A stretch of DNA of 6,857 bases, from NCBI GenBank assembly GCA_038235385.1, contig JBBSTY010000179.1:1-6857 (forward strand). Direction: 5' to 3'. Under the pieces are notes generated by a model. The model was not told the DNA's origin. It saw only the letters and a program-made list of their open reading frames with translations, and ran no database searches. Position numbers and translations under genes: made by a program. Positions within the stretch are counted from its first letter, which is position 1. Every line of letters begins with the position of its first letter. Origin of the DNA: JBBSTY01 sp038235385. GTDB lineage: Bacteria; Actinomycetota; Acidimicrobiia; Acidimicrobiales; Acidimicrobilacustridaceae. Of this stretch, positions 1 to 5,270 are shown in pieces.

Positions 1-1
1 G

Positions 2-718
2 ATGGTGGCGGCCGCGGCCGTGTTCGTCGTGGGGGCACGGTGGGCGCCCCCACTCGTCGCCGCGCTCGTCACCGCGTCGCTCGTCCTCCAGGTGCAGGTC
101 GCCCGCAACTTCATCGACGTCGCCTACCTGAAGGCCTCGATCGATCACGCAGCTGCACCCGTCGTCTACCAGGACTGGGCGCTCGAGGCCGAACGAGGGC
201 GTGCCGCCATCCGGATCGACGTCGACTGCCCCGTCGATGCCATCGGCGTGGGCTTCATGGTCGACGCAGCGGATCCCGCCACGGCGATCCCGACGACGCT
301 CGTCGTGCGCTCCGCCACCACCACGACCGAAGCGACCGGCGGCGGGCCGCTGTACGACATCGCCACCTATCGCCTGACCCAACCGGTCACCGGCCCGTTC
401 ACCATCGAGATCCCACCCGGCGCGCTCCTCCGCTCGACCCCCGAGGACCGCGCTCCCGACGCCGCCTTCACCGACGGCGGCGGCGAACCCGTGGTCACCG
501 CCTATTGCCCATCCGCCGACGCCGACGAGCAGGCGTTCGAACGGATCTACCCGATCGGCCACCCCGAGGCGGTGTCACTCGGGATGTTGCAGACCTTCCC
601 TGCGTTGCTCGCCGCTGCCGGCGCCGCCGTGGTCCTGGGCTTGACCATCAACGCGGCGCGGCGACCGCGCCGAACATCAGCGCCCTCCTCGACACGACCT
701 GCGGCACCCGACCGATAG
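2..718 (+). CDS. Membrane-anchored protein with extracytoplasmic domain, 5' end probably cut by the window
   Basis: The reading frame is open from the window edge and ends at TAG 716-718, giving 238 visible residues. The ATG at base 2 is only the first in-frame ATG, so the true start probably lies upstream and this is likely the C-terminal part of a larger membrane protein. Residues about 5-33 form a hydrophobic segment. Residues about 45-188 are a polar, Thr/Asp/Pro-rich region with alternating hydrophobic stretches typical of a beta-sandwich. It contains only two cysteines (C76, C169), which could form a disulfide outside the cell. Residues about 192-218 form a second membrane helix, followed by a basic Arg/Pro/Ser tail that would be cytoplasmic. 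I do not recognise the family. Its location beside glycan genes makes a surface-polysaccharide role, such as the end of a multi-pass glycosyltransferase, possible but unproven. It converges on the next gene. Confidence 0.7.
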   Translation: MVAAAAVFVVGARWAPPLVAALVTASLVLQVQVARNFIDVAYLKASIDHAAAPVVYQDWALEAERGRAAIRIDVDCPVDAIGVGFMVDAADPATAIPTTLVVRSATTTTEATGGGPLYDIATYRLTQPVTGPFTIEIPPGALLRSTPEDRAPDAAFTDGGGEPVVTAYCPSADADEQAFERIYPIGHPEAVSLGMLQTFPALLAAAGAAVVLGLTINAARRPRRTSAPSSTRPAAPDR

Positions 719-743
719 CCCCGATCCGCAGCGCACCGAGGTC

Positions 744-772
744 CGACGAGGCGCTCACCCGTCGAGGCGCTC
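744..772. repeat. Short near-perfect direct repeat in the convergent gap
   Basis: Two 13-base copies of CGWCGAGGCGCTC lie at 744-756 and 760-772, differing at one base (A or T at the third position), with a period of 16. They sit in the 82-base gap between two converging stop codons. No function is apparent. They do not form a convincing hairpin, and I see no classical intrinsic terminator (stem plus T-run) in this gap. Confidence 0.5.
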
Positions 773-800
773 CCCGACCGGAGGGCCCCATGCGCGCCGA

Positions 801-1193
801 TCAGACACCGTCATCGGTGTCCGGGTGACCCCCGGGCCGAGCGTCGTCGTCCGCGCCTGCGGACCCGCCCTGAGGTCCACGGACGAGCGCGAGCTCCTCG
901 GCGAGCGAGCTGACCTGGTCCTCCAGCTTGGACACGTGCATCGACAGGTTGATGCTCACGACGATGAGGAACACGAACACGAAGGCGAACACGAGGTTCG
1001 CCCCGTAGCTGACCCCGAGCGAATCGGAGAACCGGTCGATCAGCGGGCGCGCCACCCCCAGCAGCACACCGCCGATGCCCACGGCGATCCACAGGAGGGC
1101 GTAGCCCTCCGACAGGCGCCGGCGGCGGACCACCTCGATGACGAAGATCAACATCGCGATGCCGAGCCCGATGACGAAGATCTGCAGGTTCAC
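801..1193 (-). CDS. DUF2304-type small membrane protein
   Basis: This 130-residue protein starts at GTG 1193-1191. The frame stays open further upstream, but those residues are Arg/Pro-rich and are the antisense-frame shadow of the glycosyltransferase gene. The chosen start has GAGGA 8 bases ahead of it (minus strand, 1206-1202). Three hydrophobic helices are visible at about residues 2-20, 28-47 and 62-83, with an RRRR basic patch after the first. A heptad-like stretch follows (about 84-100, starting SKLEDQVSSLAEELA), probably a short coiled coil, then an acidic Gly-rich tail. Length and layout match DUF2304 proteins, which are commonly encoded directly after DPM1-like GT2 enzymes. The biochemical role of DUF2304 is not established; a membrane partner or anchor for the glycosyltransferase is a reasonable inference. 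The start overlaps the upstream stop by 4 bases (GTGA), so translation is probably coupled. Confidence 0.85.
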   Translation of the reverse strand: MNLQIFVIGLGIAMLIFVIEVVRRRRLSEGYALLWIAVGIGGVLLGVARPLIDRFSDSLGVSYGANLVFAFVFVFLIVVSINLSMHVSKLEDQVSSLAEELALVRGPQGGSAGADDDARPGGHPDTDDGV

Positions 1194-1897
1194 GGATCGG
1201 TTCCTCGGACGTAGAGCGGGCGACGGACGCGGTGCAGGGCGATGACGAGGGACAACCGGAGCAGGTGGTACACGCTCTTGGCCGTCCCGGCCGACGGCTG
1301 CCCGCCCTGCCGCGGGAGCATGCGAACGGGGATCTCCTCCACCTGCAGCCCCCAATCGCCGGCGATCATGAGCGCCTCGACCGTGTCGGACAGGTAGGCC
1401 CGGGGGTAGGCGCCGGCGAAGCGCTCGATGGCGACCGGTCCGAAGCCACGGAACCCGCTGGTCGTGTCGGTGATGGTGACGCCGAGGTACCGGCTGATGC
1501 GCCGCGACAGCAACCGCATGCTGATGCGCCGCAGCCGGGAGGTCTCGAACCCGGCCTCGAACCGCGAGCCCACCACGAGATCGGCGCCGGCCGCGACGGC
1601 ATCGGCGAGGCGCTTGGCCTCGGTGACCTCGTGCTGGCCGTCGGCGTCGATCTGCACGGCGGCGTCGTAGCCGTGGCTCTGCGCGTAGCGGAAACCGGTG
1701 CGCAGGGCGGCGCCGACGCCCAGGTTGAACGGGTGACGGAGCACCGTCGCGCCGGCGGCGGCCGCCCGCTCGGTGGTGCGATCACGGGATCCGTCGTCGA
1801 TGACGAGGACATCGGCATCGAGGTGACCCCGCACGGAGCGGACGACGTCGGCGACCGTCTCCTCCTCGTTCAACGCAGGGATGATCGCCAACAGCAC
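1190..1897 (-). CDS. GT2 family glycosyltransferase, DPM1 / polyprenyl-phosphate sugar synthase-like
   Basis: This 235-residue GT-A fold enzyme probably transfers a sugar from a nucleotide donor to polyprenyl phosphate or a lipid-linked acceptor at the cytoplasmic membrane face. The N-terminus, AIIPALNEEETV (residues 4-15), is the classic family opening. IDDGS at 33-37 contacts the nucleotide, HPFNLGVGAALRTGF (55-69) is the conserved loop, and DAD at 84-86 is the metal-binding DXD. VVGSRF (108-113) and TTSGFRGF (145-152) are typical of this subgroup. It has no C-terminal membrane helices of its own; the downstream DUF2304 protein may supply that function. Start choice: GTG 1897-1895 lies 6 bases after a TACCGT -10-like hexamer, suggesting a leaderless mRNA. 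A rival is TTG 1891-1889, which has GGAGG 6 bases ahead. Residues upstream of the GTG in the open frame are not family-like. The exact sugar cannot be told from sequence. Confidence 0.9.
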   Translation of the reverse strand: MLLAIIPALNEEETVADVVRSVRGHLDADVLVIDDGSRDRTTERAAAAGATVLRHPFNLGVGAALRTGFRYAQSHGYDAAVQIDADGQHEVTEAKRLADAVAAGADLVVGSRFEAGFETSRLRRISMRLLSRRISRYLGVTITDTTSGFRGFGPVAIERFAGAYPRAYLSDTVEALMIAGDWGLQVEEIPVRMLPRQGGQPSAGTAKSVYHLLRLSLVIALHRVRRPLYVRGTDP

Positions 1898-1903
1898 CCT
1901 CCA

Positions 1904-1909
1904 ACGGTA
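1904..1909 (-). promoter_or_regulatory. Probable -10 element for a leaderless transcript of the DPM1-like GT2 pair
   Basis: The minus strand reads TACCGT, matching TANNNT, and its last base is followed by 6 bases and then the GTG start at 1897. Transcription starting about 7 bases after the hexamer would begin at the start codon itself. A TCGACC -35-like hexamer (minus strand, 1936-1931) lies 21 bases upstream, longer than the usual 17, so the -35 is doubtful. Confidence 0.45.
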
Positions 1910-1946
1910 GTTCGCCGGGGTGGGCGGGCCGGTCGATGACCTGCGG

Positions 1947-1952
1947 TACCCT
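1947..1952 (+). promoter_or_regulatory. Probable -10 element for the GT2/flippase operon
   Basis: TACCCT matches TANNNT and is followed by 9 bases and then GTG at 1962. No Shine-Dalgarno sequence lies between them, so a leaderless or nearly leaderless mRNA is likely. I see no good -35 hexamer at 16-18 bases. It is divergent from the -10 element at 1904-1909, so the two operons share about 65 bases of promoter region. Confidence 0.45.
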
Positions 1953-1961
1953 CGCTCCCTC

Positions 1962-2996
1962 GTGAACCCGTCCGGCGAGCCGCTCCCCAGCGTCAGCGTG
2001 GTCATCGTCGCCTACGGGCCCGAGGACTGGTTGGAGCGATCCGTCGACGCCGTCGTCGCGTCGGAGGGCGTGCGCACCGAGGTCATCGTGGTGGACAACG
2101 GGGGCACCGGGGACCTCGTCGACCGCGTGGCGACCCGTCATGCGGTGACGATGGTGCGGCCCGGGAAGAACACCGGGTTCGCCGGCGGGTGCAACCTCGG
2201 GGCCACGCACGCCTCCGGCGAGTTCCTGGCGCTGGTCAACCCCGATGCCATCGTCGACCCGGGCGCCCTCGCCGAGCTCGTCCGCGTCGCGGGCGAGGAC
2301 GGCGTCGGCATCGCCACCGCGTGCGTGCGCCTGGCCGACCAGCCCGACCTGCTCAACTCGGCGGGCAACGCCGTGCACTTCCTCGGCGTCAGCTGGGCCG
2401 GGTCCTTCGAGGAGCCGGTCGCCGACCACCAGGTCCGCCGGCCCGCCACGGCGGCGAGCGGTGCGGCGATGGTCACCCGGCGCGAGTGGTGGGACCACCT
2501 CGGCGGACTGTGCGAACCGTTCTTCGCCTACTACGAGGACGCTGATCTCAGCCTGCGCTCGTGGCAACAGGGCCGTTCCGTCGAGTACGTCCCGACGGCG
2601 GAGGTCGTGCACCGCTACGAGTTCTCCCGCAACGCCATCAAGTTCCGCCTGCTCGAGCGCAACCGACTGGCGATGGCGTTGTCGAGCTTCAGCACCCGCC
2701 ACCTGCTCCTGACCCTGCCGCTGCTGCTGGGCCTCGAGGTCGGCATCGTGGCCTACGCGACCAAGCAGGGCTGGCTCCGCGAGAAGCTCGCCGGCTACCG
2801 GTGGCTGTGGCGGCGACGGGCATGGCTGCGGACGCGTCGGGCGGAGCTGGCATCGGTGCGCCTCTGCGACGAGCGCGAGCTGGCGCACCTCTACAGCGAG
2901 CACCTCGACCCCAAGAACATCGGCCTCCCGGATTTCGTCGCGCCGATCGACCGGGTCATGGCCGCGTACTGGCGGCTCGTCCGCCGGATGATCTGA
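1962..2996 (+). CDS. GT2 family glycosyltransferase, WbbL/rhamnosyltransferase-like
   Basis: This 344-residue enzyme probably adds a sugar to a lipid-linked oligosaccharide on the cytoplasmic side. Visible family marks include a VSVVIVAYG first strand (about 11-19), VVDNGG (43-48) at the nucleotide site, the NTGFAGGCN loop (about 70-78), NPDA (93-96) in the DXD position, the SAGNAVHF segment, and FFAYYEDADLSLR (about 187-199), whose ED pair holds the usual catalytic-base position. HRYEFSRN follows. A hydrophobic stretch at about 246-266 precedes a very basic WLWRRRAWLRTRR helix, suggesting peripheral or monotopic membrane attachment. GTG 1962 was chosen because a TACCCT -10-like element ends 9 bases before it; an ATG at 1920 in frame would add 14 residues overlapping that element. 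It ends 10 bases before the flippase gene and probably shares its transcript. The acceptor and donor sugars are unknown; rhamnose is only a family-based guess. Confidence 0.9.
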   Translation: MNPSGEPLPSVSVVIVAYGPEDWLERSVDAVVASEGVRTEVIVVDNGGTGDLVDRVATRHAVTMVRPGKNTGFAGGCNLGATHASGEFLALVNPDAIVDPGALAELVRVAGEDGVGIATACVRLADQPDLLNSAGNAVHFLGVSWAGSFEEPVADHQVRRPATAASGAAMVTRREWWDHLGGLCEPFFAYYEDADLSLRSWQQGRSVEYVPTAEVVHRYEFSRNAIKFRLLERNRLAMALSSFSTRHLLLTLPLLLGLEVGIVAYATKQGWLREKLAGYRWLWRRRAWLRTRRAELASVRLCDERELAHLYSEHLDPKNIGLPDFVAPIDRVMAAYWRLVRRMI

Positions 2997-3006
2997 GCGC
3001 GTCGAC

Positions 3007-4326
3007 ATGACGCTGATCGAGACCATCACGTCCCGCAACCCGTTCCCCGAGGGCACCTTCAGCGTCGGCATCGGCCTGGCGGTCACCGGGATCACGTCGC
3101 TCGCCTACCTCACCATCTCGGGCCGGGTGCTGGGACCCGTCGAGTTCGGCGCCCTCTCCCAGCTCTGGTTCCTGGTCTTCCTGTTCGGCGGCTTCTTCGT
3201 CCCCTTCGAGCAGGAGATCGGACGACGCCTGGCCGCGCTGCGGGTGCACGGGCACGGCGGGCGCTCGGTGATCCGGCGCACGGTCGCGCTCGGCAGCGGC
3301 GTGGTGGCCGTCATCGTGGCGGCCGCCGCCCTCTTCGCCCCGTCCCTGTCCGAGTGGCTCTTCCAGGACCAGGGGCTGCTCGTCGTGGGGCTCATGCTCG
3401 GCGCCGTCGGCTACCTCACGGCCAACATCAGCCAGGGGATCCTCGCCGGCAACGGCCGCTTCGGCCGTTACGGCGCGTTCCTGGGCATGGACTCGTCGTT
3501 GCGCCTGGCCATCGGCCTGGTCGTGCTCGGCCTCGGGGTGCGGGTGGCGGGGCCGGTCGGGCTCGCCCTCGGCATCGCACCGCTCATCACCGCCCTCGTT
3601 CTCGTCGTCGGTCGACGGGATCTGTCCGAGCCCGGCCCCGAGCTCCCGTGGCGTGAGCTCATCTGGGGTCTCGGTTGGCTGCTCGGGGCGTCGTTGCTCG
3701 CGCAGTTGCTCATCAACGCCGCCCCCATCCTCGTCGGCCTGTACGCCGGCCCCGACGACGCCGGCGCGGTGGGGCTGTTCACCGCCGCCCTGGTCGTCGC
3801 TCGCGTCCCGCTGTTCCTGTTCCAGGCAGTCCAGGCGGCGCTGCTCCCCCGCCTGTCGCGGCTGGCGGCCGAGGGCGAGCTCGAGGCGTTCCGCCACGGC
3901 ATCGTGCGCCTGGCGGCACTCGTCTGCGGTCTGGTGGCGCTCGGGTGCGTGGCCGGGTTCACCATCGGACCGTGGGTGATCGAGACCTTCTTCGGCGGCG
4001 CCTACGCGGTCGACCGCATGACCGTCGGCCTGCTCGCCGCGGCCAGCGGCGGGTTCCTGGTGGCCATGGCGCTCTCGCTCGGCCTCATCGCCCTGGGCGG
4101 CGCACCCGATGCCACCGCCGGGTGGGCGGTGGGGGTCGTGGTCCTGTTCGCGTCGACCGCGCTGGGCGACGATCCGGTGCAACGGGTCTCGATCGGGTTC
4201 ACCGTCGCCACCGCGTCGGCGTCGATCGCCATGGCCCTGCTCCTGGCCCGCCGCCTCCGCAGCGGCGCCCGGCTCGCCCCCGATGCAGTCGGGAACGCCG
4301 TCGGCGACATCACCTTCGACATCTGA
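3007..4326 (+). CDS. Polysaccharide biosynthesis flippase (Wzx / MATE-like, MVF superfamily)
   Basis: This 439-residue integral membrane protein has about 12-13 predicted helices (the first at about 18-40, then 47-66, 90-112, 122-145, 160-202 as a pair, and so on, the last at about 397-415), with short basic loops such as GRRLAALRVHGHGGRS after the second. The opening, with a conserved SGRVLGPVEFGALSQLW stretch at about 38-54, is characteristic of oligosaccharide-lipid exporters of the Wzx group. The family moves undecaprenyl- or polyprenyl-diphosphate-linked glycans from the inner to the outer membrane face. It follows the GT2 gene by 10 bases without a clear ribosome-binding site, suggesting reinitiation from the upstream gene. 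Length is normal for the family and no truncation is seen. MurJ is a less likely alternative: the protein is shorter than the usual 500+ residues and lies in a glycosyltransferase setting. It converges on the methyltransferase gene across a 39-base gap without an obvious terminator. Confidence 0.88.
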   Translation: MTLIETITSRNPFPEGTFSVGIGLAVTGITSLAYLTISGRVLGPVEFGALSQLWFLVFLFGGFFVPFEQEIGRRLAALRVHGHGGRSVIRRTVALGSGVVAVIVAAAALFAPSLSEWLFQDQGLLVVGLMLGAVGYLTANISQGILAGNGRFGRYGAFLGMDSSLRLAIGLVVLGLGVRVAGPVGLALGIAPLITALVLVVGRRDLSEPGPELPWRELIWGLGWLLGASLLAQLLINAAPILVGLYAGPDDAGAVGLFTAALVVARVPLFLFQAVQAALLPRLSRLAAEGELEAFRHGIVRLAALVCGLVALGCVAGFTIGPWVIETFFGGAYAVDRMTVGLLAAASGGFLVAMALSLGLIALGGAPDATAGWAVGVVVLFASTALGDDPVQRVSIGFTVATASASIAMALLLARRLRSGARLAPDAVGNAVGDITFDI

Positions 4327-4365
4327 TCTGAGACCACCCGGGGCCACCGGCGCGGCGGCGGACGT

Positions 4366-5115
4366 TCAGGGGGTCGGGCGGGCGACGACCACGAAGCCGT
4401 AGGCGAACAACGACGGGCGGAGGTTGCCGAGGCGGTGGGTGAGGCGCGCCGCACCCTCGCTGGTGACGAACGGAACCGGGACGGCACCCACCATCGACTC
4501 GACCGTGAACCCGGCCTCGACGAGCATCTCGCGCAACGTGGCGCGGGTGTAGAAGCGCAGGTGGGTGCGATCCATGATGCCGCGGTCGGTGTAGCGGAAG
4601 CGCCCGGCGAGCAGGCTCAGCCGCACCATCCAGTTGGCGACGTTCGGCACGCTCACGACGAGCGCGCCGCCCGGTGCCAGGCGGGTGCGCAACCGTCGCA
4701 GCACCGAAACCGGATCGGCCAGGTGCTCGAGGGTGTCGCCGAACAGGAGCACGTCGTAGGGACTGTCGAGCACCTCGGGATCGAAGGTCTCGAGGTTGCC
4801 CACGTGCACCTGCTCGCAGACCTCCCGCGCCCGCTCGGCCGCCTCCTCGTCGAGCTCGTGGCCGTCGACTCGCAGACCACCGGCCACCAGCACCGACGCG
4901 AAGTAGCCCGACGAGACCCCCGCCTCGAAGACCCGGCCGCCCGGCGGGGCGACGTCGAGCACCGCACGCGCCAGCAGGTGGTGCGTTCGGTACGGGATGG
5001 TCTGGAGGTGGACGTAGCCGTCGCCGCCGCTGGCCGCTCGGAGCAGCTGGAGCGGGTCGGGCGGCGCGGGGATGCCGCGACCATCGGTCGACCGTGTCCT
5101 CACCGGCGCAGCCAT
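4366..5115 (-). CDS. Class I SAM-dependent methyltransferase
   Basis: This 249-residue cytoplasmic enzyme has a Methyltransf_11/23-type Rossmann core. Motif I is VFEAGVSSGYFAS (about residues 63-75), where AGVSSG replaces the more usual DxGxGxG. An acidic end of strand 2 is seen in GHELDEEA, the DLLF-like strand is VLLFGDTLEHLADP, and the post-motif region is LAPGGALVVSVPNVANW. RGIMDRTHLRFYT is a pattern common in methyltransferases from polysaccharide gene clusters. The substrate is probably a sugar, a lipid-linked intermediate or another small molecule, but cannot be assigned. ATG 5115-5113 was chosen because a TACGGT -10-like hexamer ends 6 bases before it, implying a leaderless mRNA. The frame stays open upstream for 37 more residues, but these contain an artificial Arg-Val run from a DNA hexamer repeat. 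It is divergent from the amidase and convergent with the flippase. Confidence 0.88.
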   Translation of the reverse strand: MAAPVRTRSTDGRGIPAPPDPLQLLRAASGGDGYVHLQTIPYRTHHLLARAVLDVAPPGGRVFEAGVSSGYFASVLVAGGLRVDGHELDEEAAERAREVCEQVHVGNLETFDPEVLDSPYDVLLFGDTLEHLADPVSVLRRLRTRLAPGGALVVSVPNVANWMVRLSLLAGRFRYTDRGIMDRTHLRFYTRATLREMLVEAGFTVESMVGAVPVPFVTSEGAARLTHRLGNLRPSLFAYGFVVVARPTP

Positions 5116-5121
5116 GCCGGC

Positions 5122-5127
5122 ACCGTA
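5122..5127 (-). promoter_or_regulatory. Probable -10 element for a leaderless methyltransferase transcript
   Basis: The minus strand reads TACGGT, fitting TANNNT, with exactly 6 bases to the ATG at 5115. This is the same spacing as for the DPM1-like GT2 gene. No Shine-Dalgarno sequence is visible between them and no convincing -35 is seen. Confidence 0.45.
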
Positions 5128-5145
5128 CTCGCCGGGTTCCTCTCC

Positions 5146-5175
5146 GACCCGGACCCGGACCCTGACCCGGATCCG
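5146..5175. repeat. Hexanucleotide tandem repeat (five GACCCG-like units)
   Basis: Five consecutive 6-base units start at 5146, 5152, 5158, 5164 and 5170: GACCCG, GACCCG, GACCCT, GACCCG, GATCCG. The array lies about 31 bases upstream of the methyltransferase ATG, where a -35 region or activator site could be, and about 95 bases upstream of the amidase start. It is most simply a slippage-prone simple repeat. Copy-number change could alter promoter spacing, but that is inference. Confidence 0.7.
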
Positions 5176-5219
5176 CAGCGGGCGAGAGACGGGGCGCGAT
5201 GTGACGGTCGGCCGGTGTG

Positions 5220-5236
5220 GGAACATGGCACGTTCC
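5220..5236. promoter_or_regulatory. Operator-like 17-bp inverted repeat upstream of the amidase
   Basis: GGAACATGGCACGTTCC pairs at 7 of 8 arm positions around a central G (5228). The only mismatch is 5225/5231. It ends 34 bases before the amidase ATG, a position suited to a repressor operator or a site overlapping the promoter. The GAAC...GTTC half-sites recall actinobacterial SOS boxes, but the 7-base gap between them is not the usual 4. The cognate regulator is unknown. Confidence 0.4.
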
Positions 5237-5257
5237 GGTCCCGGGGTGCGAACGAAG

Positions 5258-5264
5258 AAGGTGG
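5258..5264 (+). promoter_or_regulatory. Ribosome-binding site of the amidase gene
   Basis: AAGGTGG lies 6 bases before ATG 5271 and fixes this start, which is also followed directly by a signal peptide. This gene therefore has a normal leader, unlike the leaderless-type starts of its neighbours. Confidence 0.65.
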
Positions 5265-5270
5265 ACCCAC

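Noticed and set aside
1889..1891. TTG as start of the DPM1-like GT2, with GGAGG 6 bases upstream
   Set aside because: Not excluded, but GTG 1897 fits a leaderless start after TACCGT and keeps two more residues of the first beta strand, so it was preferred.
1782..3095. 437-codon minus-strand open frame
   Set aside because: Antisense to the WbbL-like GT2. The translation is rich in Arg, Asp, Glu, His, Gln and Gly without family motifs, as expected for a shadow frame in GC-rich DNA.
2956..4347. 463-codon minus-strand open frame
   Set aside because: Antisense to the flippase. The predicted protein is an extremely charged, low-complexity sequence, while the plus-strand frame shows clear membrane helices.
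4327..4365. Bidirectional intrinsic terminator between flippase and methyltransferase
   Set aside because: Only short, mismatched GC pairings are present and there is no T-run on either strand.
5220..5236. LexA/SOS box
   Set aside because: The GAAC and GTTC half-sites are 7 bases apart instead of the 4 typical of actinobacterial SOS boxes.
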